A DNA stretch of 64,000 bases from an uncultured Prevotellaceae bacterium (GTDB lineage: Bacteria; Bacteroidota; Bacteroidia; Bacteroidales; Muribaculaceae). The notes beneath the pieces are model-generated. The model made no database searches. It saw nothing but the letters and a program-made list of their open reading frames with translations, and had not been told where the DNA came from. The translations under genes were made by a program, and so were the position numbers. The stretch lies in NCBI GenBank assembly GCA_900318865.1, contig ONMF01000007.1:1-64000 (forward strand), written 5' to 3'. This document shows positions 10,901-18,504 of this stretch, piece by piece (positions within the stretch are counted from its first letter, which is position 1; every line of letters begins with the position of its first letter).

Positions 10901-11421
10901 AAGTAAAGAAAATCTCTTTCACCTTCGACGGCACGCAGGCCAACAACTATGGATTGTGGACTCCGAAATACCTCTGTATGGACGACTTCAACGGCCAGCC
11001 CGATGTTGCCGAAACGAGCAAGAACATCACCCTGGGTGAAAACGATCTTGACCTGACGCAACTCTTTGAACTCGACAATGACGGGTCCACCGTGACCTAT
11101 CGCATTGAGCCCGAAGATGCCGAACGAGTGGCCTTTGCACTTGGCGAGAGCGACCAACTCACCGTCACTTGCGAAGAAGCGGGCGACGAGGGCACTGTCT
11201 TGATTACAGCTACCCAAAAGGGCAAGACCCAGTTCCTGCGGTTACATGTCATTGCCGATATGCCTACCGCTGTCAGCAGCCTGAACAGCGAAGCACACCT
11301 TGTTGACGTCACCTACGTCAATGTGGCCGGCATCACCAGCGACAAGCCATTCGAGGGTGTCAACATGGTGATCAAGCGGTACGACAACGGCTCGGTTGTC
11401 ACCGGCAAGATACTGAAATAA
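4981..11421 (+). CDS. Giant multidomain surface protein with BtuH-type DUF4465 domain
   Basis: The product has 2146 residues with a Sec signal peptide (residues 1-24). Four CUB-like modules (about 27-180, 339-455, 611-738, 892-1005) share FYDDGGPDG, a YNG/YSG turn and SGWEA/TGWQA. They alternate with beta-sandwich segments resembling BNR-associated N-domains (LRLYAGHSADF, LYYTADVPSFNTSN). A right-handed beta-helix-like region follows at about 1160-1510, rich in NN ladders. Then come an fn3-like segment (about 1600-1707), a PKD-like segment (1711-1795) and a DUF4465 domain (about 1799-2004, with FYVTNSAYALNT, FYLADYRAEKAIDHY and YLCMDDFNG). The C-terminal tail (about 2092-2146) is the one shared with two other proteins here. 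DUF4465 is the fold of BtuH B12-binding proteins. No promoter is seen in the 91-nt gap after the previous gene, so it probably belongs to the B12 operon. Confidence 0.75.
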   Translation: MRKINLLFVAFVTMLMALPQVALADRTVAQLQFGKQTIEVGPDETITFLDWKENGGISSSSDNNAQSLTVFKPAPGMAIAMTFEFLEAQNDGSSWPSYVNIYAGDPDEAGSFEYATSTSQVKGTSTLPDGNIMERLEGSYTDKAYTSTDANGILSVGYIFRWAKASKGWKATVRCISVESMTVTGAAAVYDNVIAEPTTTSNVNFAAVKVTASGILNAVALTTVNFTLPVNQSAIEPTALRLYAGHSADFKNDTPLDATVAATSGGYAFTLNQPLADGDNYFTIVGDFLGTASPGSQAQVQITGVATSAQPDGVTPFEPATATQVSKPAIVLISTTPQVITVGDVPYNFYDDGGPDGNITRNFEGQVTFVPATTGMSIKIDFSKLDLFNTSTVGHNDVFNFYNGHEANADNLITTLLNEAEIVKSTADDGSLTVTFKSTAGTTKSGWEALVSQFLPGDMTIAEVTASTVEGNHAAAGDRDVQMLLLDVVADNTANPLSLTAINLSTPDAKNMACVRAYYLGKKNTFSNTDVFGEATVTGTDITITGSHTLAEGHNYVAIVLDLNDEGVNDEVVTLSLTQAVVGTENHQAQATATRSISNICRATLGTHSHVIKDSWAFTNEEGGSGKYDTTTGDHIVTFTPADANAVVQMTFSNFDVTYSSSSYYGVKALFEVYSGSTISEDNLLWRLSDADHAKTGPGHVLRSAAADGSLTVRFDPKENSSYYAATGWQAEVTPFVNHEMLVNDVTVAQTSTDVIPAGSKDAEIIDFNIVTEGNLTSKVLTGVQLTLKGAEALDKVTVLCHGTQANASDAVVFGSIEEFAADGVVTVKGEKTLAEGDNQFSVIFDVKADAEAETAVDAALTKLQFEDDSFAVEQGNPDGERVVKYIYIMQAGDQVITVNKPLLFYDDGGPDGNFSRSFTGATTFVPGIEGYGIEMNAVQFGAGSSTLYLYNGREHNGATDQIGSYSGTNGPQGVISDAEDGTMTAYFSTTSYTTQTSGWVIEVKLHEYAPNELSQIDTEPATDEDVVRGSTDAELIRMTLTVTGDNGPVNINDFVFNTEGEGTAAKLYYTADVPSFNTSNLVAQSQTFGGALTLSAEEPITITRRGTYYAWLAVDVNPDAEPGSTVKAEFVSAQGTASDAVINSQEVTRSITAGFQGTYTIGASEQADFATFAQAIEAMSVGLEGPVRFEVEDGTYAENVEVSSVAGTSEQHSITFAAKSGNSDAVVITGGTPATGYGVVSQVILVDNTPYVTFDAITVAPANQGFSNAIRVIDRSHNFKLTNSTVKAEQTTATTGMNLVYITTTDENGSACNNVVVENNNLQGGGIGINFGYSNVAHAKALKPVVKGNNISETGRQAIYLNMTTDALVADNTVYQSTTTSTAYAGIDMFYNDGQFILSGNKIVNAQSSYSSGIYLRNNNIGNDARVFNNSIVITGSNSSNYGIRLHGGSKNVDFAYNTVRMIGQGRAMHVQNAAATGIKLRNNLMQGLAESGELMFVYSNKYEGLEMSNNALYHANGNITPAIASIDELNTTVGNTTNIWEQASFLADTDNHLTAQGGLNMALPIDYVTVDADGYNRNETTPTVGAYEFREVSVEKPELAEGYPVVITPVAETQIQVKTKWNVGGKLFAIIETVEQGAQPAGAPAKRAKAPTADELLATTPADVMPDTETTTTFDELEPDTDYRAYFLMESALGEKSDVVTTDVIRTARHISPLTITLANPCTTIEAGQSTTITPQVEGGDEPYTYEWRDQMNNVLGTEATIEVTPEYTYGYTLTVNSADGQKAVARTGVYVLDEATPATFDDNYVAENSDNRTGEDSGVFYSGSYAFNMGAILDWSYFYGYWISNQQDNSFTNYVFDDSHSAPGGAHSSSNFAVGFPEGLTIDVTNDPEGDVISGFYVTNSAYALNTLLHDNSNVGPLADGGYFKLSAVGTAADGTTTTTDFYLADYRAEKAIDHYAIDTWQWFDLRPLGKVKKISFTFDGTQANNYGLWTPKYLCMDDFNGQPDVAETSKNITLGENDLDLTQLFELDNDGSTVTYRIEPEDAERVAFALGESDQLTVTCEEAGDEGTVLITATQKGKTQFLRLHVIADMPTAVSSLNSEAHLVDVTYVNVAGITSDKPFEGVNMVIKRYDNGSVVTGKILK

Positions 11422-11448
11422 ATTCCCAATTAACCCATTCTGTTATTT

Positions 11449-11485
11449 CGAGGACGTCGCAATTGCGGCGTCCTCGATTGTTTTT
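11449..11485 (+). terminator. Rho-independent terminator of the B12 operon
   Basis: A 12-bp stem (11449-11460 with 11465-11476, one G-T pair) closes an AATT loop and is followed by ATTG and five T residues. It lies 28 nt after the stop codon of the giant surface protein. Confidence 0.85.
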
Positions 11486-11538
11486 ATGCTCGTTTTGCTA
11501 TAAATAAGGTGAAAAACCTAAAAATTGTCAATTAGCAA

Positions 11539-11568
11539 TTGTGAATTATCAATTCTTTAGTACCTTTG
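11539..11568 (+). promoter_or_regulatory. Promoter of topA
   Basis: TACCTTTG at 11561-11568 fits the -7 consensus and TTG at 11539-11541 lies 19 nt upstream. An in-frame ATG at 11541 falls inside this promoter and therefore cannot be the topA start. Confidence 0.75.
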
Positions 11569-11597
11569 CACCCGATTTTATAACAACTGATGTGAAT

Positions 11598-13952
11598 ATG
11601 GCAAGCAATTTAGTGATTGTGGAGTCTCCGGCCAAGGCCAAGACTATTCAGCGATTTCTGGGGCAAGATTATAAAGTGATGTCGAGTTACGGACACATCC
11701 GCGACCTTCACAAGAAAGATTTCAGTGTGGATGTGGAGCATGGCTTCAAACCCATCTACGAAATCCCGGCCGACAAAAAGGAATTGGTCAAGCAACTGAA
11801 AGCCGAGGCCGCCAAGGCTCAGACCGTGTGGCTGGCAAGTGATGAGGACCGCGAGGGGGAAGCCATCGCTTGGCATCTGGCCGAAGTGCTGAACCTCAAG
11901 CCCGAGAACACACGCCGCATCGTGTTCCACGAAATCACCAAGCCCGCCATCCTGGAAGCCATTGAGCATCCGCGCGCCATCGACGGCAATCTGGTCGACG
12001 CCCAGCAAGCCCGCCGCGTGCTCGACCGCATCGTGGGCTTCGAGTTGTCGCCGGTGTTGTGGCGCAAAATCAAGCCGGCCCTGTCGGCCGGACGGGTGCA
12101 GAGCGTGGCTGTGAGGCTCATCGCCGACCGCGAGAAGGAAATCAAGGCGTTTGTCACCGAGCAGTACTACCGCATCACAGCCCAGATGCTGCACAGCCAG
12201 GATGGCAGTGCACCGTTTGCCGCCGAGCTCGACCACCGCATGGGCACCCGCCAGCAAGCCATCGACTTCCTGAATGCTTGCCGCGACGCCACGTTCACCG
12301 TGAGCAATGTCACAGTGAAGCCCGTGAAGAAAAGTCCGGCGCCGCCATTCACCACATCCACGCTGCAACAGGAAGCCTCCCGGAAGCTGGGCTTCTCGGT
12401 GAGCCAAACCATGCGCGTGGCCCAATCGCTCTACGAGGCAGGACACATCACCTACATGCGTACCGACTCGGTCAACCTGAGCAACCTGGCCATGGGCACC
12501 ATCAGCAAGGAAATCAAGGAAAACATCGGCGAGCGCTACCTCAAGGCCCGACGTTACCACACCACCAGCAAGGGAGCCCAAGAGGCTCACGAGGCCATCC
12601 GCCCCACCTACATTGCCAACCACGACGTGGCGGGAACGGCTCAGGAAAAGAAACTCTACAACCTCATCTGGAAACGCACCATCGCATCTCAGATGGCCGA
12701 CGCCGAACTGGAACGCACTGCCGCCGACATCACCGTGCCGGGCCGCACCGAAAACTTTGTGGCGACGGGCGAGGTGGTGAAATTCGACGGTTTCCTCAGG
12801 GTCTACATGGAATCGACCGACGACGACAACGCCCCCGAAACCGACATGAATGCTCTGCCCCCTCTGGCTAAGGGAATGACGCTCACGGCTCAAGAAGTGG
12901 CAGCCACCCAACGCTTCACCCAGCAGCCCCAGCGCTACACCGAGGCTACGCTGGTCAAGCGGCTCGAGGAGCTGGGAATCGGCCGCCCGTCGACCTACGC
13001 CCCCACCATCTCCACCATTCAAGCAAGGGAATATGTGGTGCGCGGCGAGAGCAAGGGCGAGAAGCGCGAATACGAAATCATCACTCTGAAAGGCAGCAAA
13101 ACCACGGTGCGCAAGAAGTCTGAACTCGTGGGTCGCGAAAAAGGCAAGCTCCTGCCCACCGACACGGGCATGGTAGTGAACGATTTCCTGATGGAATACT
13201 TCCCGTCGATTATCGACTACAACTTCACCGCCCATGTGGAGAATGAATTTGATGAAATCGCCGCCGGCCGTGAACGATGGAACGAAGGCATCGAGAAATT
13301 CTACGATGATTTCCACCCCAACATCGAACAGGTGGCCACCCTGCGCCTGGAGCACAAGGTGGGCGAGAGAGTGCTGGGCAATGACCCGGCCACGGGCAAG
13401 CCGGTATCGGTCAAAATAGGCCGTTACGGCCCACTGGTGCAACTGGGCAGCAGCGACGACGACGAGAAGCCCCGCTTTGCCTCGCTGCAAAAAGACCAAT
13501 CGGTGGCATCCATCACACTCGAGGAGGCGCTCAAACTGTTTGAACTGCCTCGCGAGCTGGGCGACTTCGAGGGCAAGCCGATTGTAGTGGCCGTGGGGCG
13601 CTTCGGCCCCTATGTGAAGCACGACGGCAAGTATGCCTCCATCCCCAAAGAGGTGTCGCCCATGGAACTGACTTTCGAGCAGGCATGCCAGCTCATTCTC
13701 GACAAGCGGAGCGACGAGGCCAGCAAGGTCATCAAGACCTTTGCCGAGGAGCCCGACCTGCAGGTACTCAACGGACGTTATGGCCCTTACATCGCCTACA
13801 AGAAGAAGAATTACAAGATTCCGAAGAAAAAGGATGCCGCCTCGCTCACGCTTGAAGAATGCCGGGCCATCATCAACGACGATGCCAACGCCGCCAAGCC
13901 CGCCACCGTAGCCCGCCGACGCACCACCACCCGCAGCAAGTCGCGCTCATGA
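11598..13952 (+). CDS. topA: DNA topoisomerase I (type IA)
   Basis: This 784-residue enzyme relaxes negative supercoils by a transient 5'-phosphotyrosine break in one strand. The N-terminus MASNLVIVESPAKAKTIQ is the classic Toprim start, with the acidic motif ASDEDREGEAIAWH near residue 80. The active-site tyrosine is Tyr286 in TYMRTDS. The C-terminal half carries bacteroidete-type repeats (KIGRYGPLVQLG, VAVGRFGPYVKH, LNGRYGPYIAYKKK) instead of classical four-Cys zinc fingers, and ends in a basic Arg/Lys tail. The ATG at 11598 is chosen over the upstream ATG at 11541 because the latter lies within the promoter and adds non-conserved residues. The stop overlaps the next start by 4 nt (ATGA), so the two genes are likely translationally coupled. 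Confidence 0.97.
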   Translation: MASNLVIVESPAKAKTIQRFLGQDYKVMSSYGHIRDLHKKDFSVDVEHGFKPIYEIPADKKELVKQLKAEAAKAQTVWLASDEDREGEAIAWHLAEVLNLKPENTRRIVFHEITKPAILEAIEHPRAIDGNLVDAQQARRVLDRIVGFELSPVLWRKIKPALSAGRVQSVAVRLIADREKEIKAFVTEQYYRITAQMLHSQDGSAPFAAELDHRMGTRQQAIDFLNACRDATFTVSNVTVKPVKKSPAPPFTTSTLQQEASRKLGFSVSQTMRVAQSLYEAGHITYMRTDSVNLSNLAMGTISKEIKENIGERYLKARRYHTTSKGAQEAHEAIRPTYIANHDVAGTAQEKKLYNLIWKRTIASQMADAELERTAADITVPGRTENFVATGEVVKFDGFLRVYMESTDDDNAPETDMNALPPLAKGMTLTAQEVAATQRFTQQPQRYTEATLVKRLEELGIGRPSTYAPTISTIQAREYVVRGESKGEKREYEIITLKGSKTTVRKKSELVGREKGKLLPTDTGMVVNDFLMEYFPSIIDYNFTAHVENEFDEIAAGRERWNEGIEKFYDDFHPNIEQVATLRLEHKVGERVLGNDPATGKPVSVKIGRYGPLVQLGSSDDDEKPRFASLQKDQSVASITLEEALKLFELPRELGDFEGKPIVVAVGRFGPYVKHDGKYASIPKEVSPMELTFEQACQLILDKRSDEASKVIKTFAEEPDLQVLNGRYGPYIAYKKKNYKIPKKKDAASLTLEECRAIINDDANAAKPATVARRRTTTRSKSRS

Positions 13953-16927
13953 ACGAATCACTCCTCAGCCAGCTCTACCTCAAGGACACGGCGTTCCAGA
14001 ACTTGATGCAAGAACGCATCTTCAACGTGCTTCTGGTGGCAAGCACCTACGACGCATTCATGCTCGAGGAAGACGGCCGCGTGGAGGAACAAATCTATTT
14101 TGAATACGTGTCGCTCAACCTCAGTTCACCGCCACGCGTGACAAGGGTGAGCGACTACGACGAGGCCATCGAAGTGCTGCACAACAAGCACTTCGACCTC
14201 ATCATCGCCATGCCGGGAGTTGACCTCTCGGCTACTTTTGTTAAAGCCCGGGAAATCAAGCAGTCGCACCCCGATGTGCCCTTTGTGGTGCTCACGCCAT
14301 TCTCGCGAGAGGTGTCGCTGCGCCTGTCGCACGAGGACATCACCGGAGCCGACTATATTTTCTCATGGCTGGGAAACGTAGACCTGCTGGTGGCCATCAT
14401 CAAGTTGCTCGAGGACAAAATGAACGCCCCCGACGACGTCAACGAGGTGGGTGTCCAGATGATACTGATGGTTGAGGATTCGGTGAGGTTCTACTCATCG
14501 ATATTACCCACCCTTTACAAGTTCATCCTCAGACAGTCGCAGCGTTTCTCGACCGAAGCGCTCAACCCCCATGAAGCCATGATGCGCATGCGGGGCCGAC
14601 CCAAAGTGATGCTTGCACGAGATTATGAGGAAGCCATGCGGCTCTACGACACCTACTCCGACCACATCCTGGGTGTCATCAGCGATGTGTCGTTCAACCG
14701 CGCAGGAGCCAAAGACCGCAAAGCCGGCATCGCCCTGGCCCACGAGCTGAAGGCCCGCGACCCTTATCTGCCCATCATCGTCGAGTCGAGCGAGCCCGAG
14801 AATCGCCGGGCCGTGGAAGCCTTCGGCGGCACGTTCCTCGACAAGAATTCCAAGAAGCTGCCGGTCGACCTGGGCAAAGCCATCATGGACAACTTCGGCT
14901 TTGGCGACTTCGTGCTCAAGAACCCAGCCACGGGAGCCGAGTTGATGCGCATCCACGACCTGAAAGAGCTGCAGTACTCCATGTTCTCCATTCCTGCCGA
15001 CTCGCTTTTCTATCACGCTCGCCAGAACGACATCTCACGATGGCTCTATTCGCGCGCCTTGTTCCCCATAGCTCAGGTCATCAAGATGCACCGCTTCAAC
15101 TCCATCGACGATGCACCGGCGGCCAAGCAATTGTTTTTCGACCTCATCGTCAAGTACCGCAAGATGAAGAACCGGGGCGTGGTGGCCGAGTTCAGGAAAG
15201 ACCGGTTCGACAAGTACAGCAATTTCGCACGCATCGGGCAAGGCTCGCTCGGCGGCAAAGGGCGCGGCCTGGCATTTATCGACAGCATCATCAAGCGGAA
15301 CCCCGTGTGTGACAATTTTCAGGGTGTGACCATCAACATTCCCCACACCGTGGTGCTGTGCACCGACATCTTCGACGACTTCATGGAGAGCAACAACCTC
15401 TATCCGCTCGCACTCTCGGACCTGCCCGACGAGCAGATTCTGCAGGCGTTTCTCAAGGCCAAGCTGCCAGCCCGAATCATCGAAGACCTCGCCGCCATCT
15501 ACGACGTGATCGACCAGCCGCTGGCCGTGCGCAGTTCGAGCCTGCTCGAAGACAGCCATTATCAGCCCTTTGCCGGGGTGTATTCTACCTATATGGTCCC
15601 CCACTTGCCCGATAAAAAGGCCACCATCCAACGCCTGGAGGCCGCCGTGAAGGGTGTCTACGCCTCGGTCTTCTATGCCGACAGCAAAGCCTACATGGTT
15701 GCAACAAGCAACGTCATCGACCAAGAGAAGATGGCCGTCATTATCCAGGAAGTGGTGGGCAGTGAGCACCAGGGCTATTTCTTCCCCTCGTTCTCGGGTG
15801 TGGGCCGGTCGCTCAATTACTATCCCGTGGGGCAGGAACGGCCCGAAGACGGCGTGTGCCAGGTGGCGGTGGGACTGGGAAAACACATCGTCGACGGCGG
15901 CCGGGCACTGCGGTTTTCACCCAAGCGCCCCAAGCATGTGCTCCAGACGAGCACCACCCAGCTGGCCCTGCGCGAGACACAGACACACTTCTGCGCACTC
16001 GACAGCGGCGGCCACACATCCGCCCCCGACTTTGACCTCGACGACGGCTATAACATCACCCGCCTGCCTGTGCAGGACGCTGCGGCGGCAGGCCAGCTGC
16101 GATACATGGTATCGACCTATGACTTCAACAACGACCGCATCGTGCACACCGATGCCATGCCGGGCAGAAAAGTCGTGACGTTTGCCAATGTGCTCGAGCA
16201 CGACGCTTTTCCGCTGGCATCCATCGTGAGCTTCATGCTCGAGCAGGGGCAGCGGCAAATGGGCAGGCCCGTGGAAATCGAATTCGCCGCCAACATTGCC
16301 ACCGGGCAGCAGCCGACGGACGGAGAGCCACACAAGGGCGAACTCTACTGGCTTCAAATCAGGCCGATGATTGACCGCAGCGAGATGCTTGACGACAACA
16401 TCATCCAGGCGCCCCCCGAGCAGGTGCTGCTGCGAAGCCACAATGCCATCGGCCACGGGATGATGGACGGGGTCACCGGCATTGTGCTGGTAAAACCGGG
16501 CAAATTTTCTTTGGAAAATAATTTTGCAATTGCCGAGGAAATTGCAAAAATAAATCGTAACTTTACCGACTGGGGAGAGAACTACATCCTCGCAGGAGAG
16601 GGAAGATGGGGCTCGGCCGACTCGGCACTGGGCATTCCGGTGAAGTGGCAGCACATCTCGGCGGCAAGGATTATCGTGGAACTGCCCGCTCACGGCAGGT
16701 CCATCGAGCCAAGCCAAGGGACGCATTTCTTCCAGAATCTCACTTCATTTGGGGTGGGATATGTGACCATAAAAGAGGAAGAAGACCTCTTCGACACTCT
16801 TTTTGTCGCCCATCAGACTCCTACCTGCGATTCAGCCTGGCTGCATGTGGTGCGCTTCAAAAAGCCACTGCAGGTGGCCATCAACGGGCAGCATGGACTT
16901 GCTGTAGTGCTCAAGCCGAACGATTGA
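13949..16927 (+). CDS. Receiver-domain/PEP-synthase-like ATP-grasp fusion protein
   Basis: The 992-residue protein starts with a degenerate receiver-like domain (about 10-150; the phospho-Asp strand reads FDLIIAMPG). An intact-looking receiver follows at about 168-330: acidic pair Glu176-Asp177 (MILMVEDS), phosphoacceptor Asp246 (VISDVSF) and Lys299 (FLDKNS). From about 420 to 805 it matches the PEP/pyruvate-dikinase nucleotide-binding domain (GQGSLGGKGRGLAF, LAVRSSSLLEDS, FAGVYSTY, YWLQIRPM). The phosphohistidine domain with its TSHAA-type motif and the PEP-binding barrel of real PEP synthases are absent; the last ~190 residues are unlike either. It is often labelled 'PEP synthase' in Bacteroidetes, but a metabolic reaction is doubtful and a phosphorelay-linked ATP-dependent role is equally possible. 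ATG 13949 overlaps the topA stop; the upstream in-frame extension lies inside topA. Confidence 0.8.
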   Translation: MNESLLSQLYLKDTAFQNLMQERIFNVLLVASTYDAFMLEEDGRVEEQIYFEYVSLNLSSPPRVTRVSDYDEAIEVLHNKHFDLIIAMPGVDLSATFVKAREIKQSHPDVPFVVLTPFSREVSLRLSHEDITGADYIFSWLGNVDLLVAIIKLLEDKMNAPDDVNEVGVQMILMVEDSVRFYSSILPTLYKFILRQSQRFSTEALNPHEAMMRMRGRPKVMLARDYEEAMRLYDTYSDHILGVISDVSFNRAGAKDRKAGIALAHELKARDPYLPIIVESSEPENRRAVEAFGGTFLDKNSKKLPVDLGKAIMDNFGFGDFVLKNPATGAELMRIHDLKELQYSMFSIPADSLFYHARQNDISRWLYSRALFPIAQVIKMHRFNSIDDAPAAKQLFFDLIVKYRKMKNRGVVAEFRKDRFDKYSNFARIGQGSLGGKGRGLAFIDSIIKRNPVCDNFQGVTINIPHTVVLCTDIFDDFMESNNLYPLALSDLPDEQILQAFLKAKLPARIIEDLAAIYDVIDQPLAVRSSSLLEDSHYQPFAGVYSTYMVPHLPDKKATIQRLEAAVKGVYASVFYADSKAYMVATSNVIDQEKMAVIIQEVVGSEHQGYFFPSFSGVGRSLNYYPVGQERPEDGVCQVAVGLGKHIVDGGRALRFSPKRPKHVLQTSTTQLALRETQTHFCALDSGGHTSAPDFDLDDGYNITRLPVQDAAAAGQLRYMVSTYDFNNDRIVHTDAMPGRKVVTFANVLEHDAFPLASIVSFMLEQGQRQMGRPVEIEFAANIATGQQPTDGEPHKGELYWLQIRPMIDRSEMLDDNIIQAPPEQVLLRSHNAIGHGMMDGVTGIVLVKPGKFSLENNFAIAEEIAKINRNFTDWGENYILAGEGRWGSADSALGIPVKWQHISAARIIVELPAHGRSIEPSQGTHFFQNLTSFGVGYVTIKEEEDLFDTLFVAHQTPTCDSAWLHVVRFKKPLQVAINGQHGLAVVLKPND

Positions 16928-16952
16928 TTGTGTTTTTAAACGGTTTTTCAGT

Positions 16953-18494
16953 ATGTCGTTCTTCAATAACTTGAAACGGGCGCTCGGATTCAACAGCGAC
17001 GGCGATGCAATCGACGAACTCGATTACTATGAGATGTCGGGGCGTGCCCCCTATGTCAACCCTTTCAAAAAGGACCCGATAGCACCGGCAGCCGATGACA
17101 CCGTCAAGGAAACCGCCCCAATAGCTGAACCGGCCACCCCCGCCAGGACCGAAGGCAATGCCGAGACCGGGCTGCAAGCGGCATCGGAGCGCGGCAAGGA
17201 CGCAGCTGCCGAGCAAGCGCTGGCCAAGGCCAAAGAGGCCCTCAGGCTGGCCGAGGCCGGACGGCGTGCCGCACAGGCCCGGGCCAACGAGCTGGCCGAG
17301 CGCATGACTGCGCTGGAGAGCGAAAACGAACAAATCGAGCTGGAGAAAAAAAGCCTGCTCAACAAGCTCAAAGTGATGCAGGTCAGAGCCGGCGAATTCG
17401 ACAACCCGGAGGCGGCACAGCGTGTCGACGACCTGGCAAATCTGTCCGAGCAACTGCAGCAAGCACAAAAAGACGCTGCCGACAAGCAGCAAGCCATCGC
17501 ACACCTGGAAACACAACTTGCCGATGCCACTGCCAAGCTGCAAGCCATGCAACAACTGCAACAGCAGCTGGACGACGCCAAGCTGCTGGGCGAAACCAAG
17601 AATAGCCAAATCACGGCATTGAAGCAACAATTAGCCGAATTTGAGCAAATGGGTGCCGCTGCCGACGAAGAACTCAAGGCAAAGCTCAAACTGGCACAAG
17701 AGCAGGAAATCAAGCTCCAGAAGCAAATCAACGACATGAACCGTCAGGCCAAGGTCAACGCCGAGCGGCAAAACCGCCGAGACATCGATTTGGCCAACCG
17801 AATCGACGAGCTGAAGCAGCAAGCGGCTGCCATGGCCCATCAGGCCGAGCAAAAAAAGCAAGAGGACGACAAGCGACACGAGGAGGATGTGACCCGAATC
17901 GAAAAGTTGCAACAACAGTTGCAGCAGGCATGGGGTGAAGCAAAAAACGCGCTCACCGAGCGCGACAAAGCCCTTCAGGACCTCGACGAGGCCCGCCGGC
18001 TGCAAGTGCAGGCCGAAACAGGCGAGCAAGCGGCTGCCGAAAAGGCGGCACATGCCCGCGACGATGCCCGTGCACTGCGCGACCAAATCAAGGAATTACA
18101 GCGCCAAATCCGACAACTCAAGCGCGAGTTGCATGCCGCCGGCGAGGCGCCCATTGTCGACCCTGCGGCCATCATGACGGCACAGCCGGCCACCGTCGAC
18201 GACATTCTTGAAATCATCGACGACCTGCCCACCCAGCAAGAACGTGTTATTGAACCTGAACCGGAACCGGAACCCGAGCTGAAGAAAGAGCCCGAACCCG
18301 AGCCCACCCCGCTCAAGCAAGATGATTTCTCGGCTGGCCTCGACGACATTGATTGGCTCATGCCGGCAGAACCCACCATCGAGCCGCCCCAATCGGAGGT
18401 CGAAGCCTCCCCCGAACCCGACCCCATGCCTCAGCAGCCCATACAGCCCGAACCGGCAGCCGACGGCAATCCCCGTCAACTTTCTTTGTTCTGA
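16953..18494 (+). CDS. Long coiled-coil protein, function unknown
   Basis: This is a 513-residue cytoplasmic-looking protein with no signal peptide or membrane segment. Residues 1-45 form a compact conserved-looking head (MSFFNNLKRALGFNSDGD, YVNPFKKD). About 70-390 are almost continuous heptad-rich coiled coil full of Ala, Glu, Gln and Lys, broken by only a few glycines. The C-terminal ~110 residues are acidic and proline-rich with repeated EPEPEP stretches and end in NPRQLSLF. It lies 25 nt after the receiver/ATP-grasp gene on the same strand, so the two probably share a transcript with topA and may form a complex. I do not recognise the family. A structural or scaffolding role is a guess based only on the coiled coil. 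Confidence 0.75.
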   Translation: MSFFNNLKRALGFNSDGDAIDELDYYEMSGRAPYVNPFKKDPIAPAADDTVKETAPIAEPATPARTEGNAETGLQAASERGKDAAAEQALAKAKEALRLAEAGRRAAQARANELAERMTALESENEQIELEKKSLLNKLKVMQVRAGEFDNPEAAQRVDDLANLSEQLQQAQKDAADKQQAIAHLETQLADATAKLQAMQQLQQQLDDAKLLGETKNSQITALKQQLAEFEQMGAAADEELKAKLKLAQEQEIKLQKQINDMNRQAKVNAERQNRRDIDLANRIDELKQQAAAMAHQAEQKKQEDDKRHEEDVTRIEKLQQQLQQAWGEAKNALTERDKALQDLDEARRLQVQAETGEQAAAEKAAHARDDARALRDQIKELQRQIRQLKRELHAAGEAPIVDPAAIMTAQPATVDDILEIIDDLPTQQERVIEPEPEPEPELKKEPEPEPTPLKQDDFSAGLDDIDWLMPAEPTIEPPQSEVEASPEPDPMPQQPIQPEPAADGNPRQLSLF

Positions 18495-18504
18495 CGTGAC
18501 CTTT

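Noticed and set aside
11541..11597. N-terminal extension of topA
   Set aside because: The upstream ATG lies within the promoter at 11539-11568 and the extra residues are not part of type IA topoisomerases.
13859..13948. N-terminal extension of the receiver/ATP-grasp protein inside topA
   Set aside because: The extra residues are the out-of-frame reading of the topA tail; the ATGA overlap at 13949 is the natural start.
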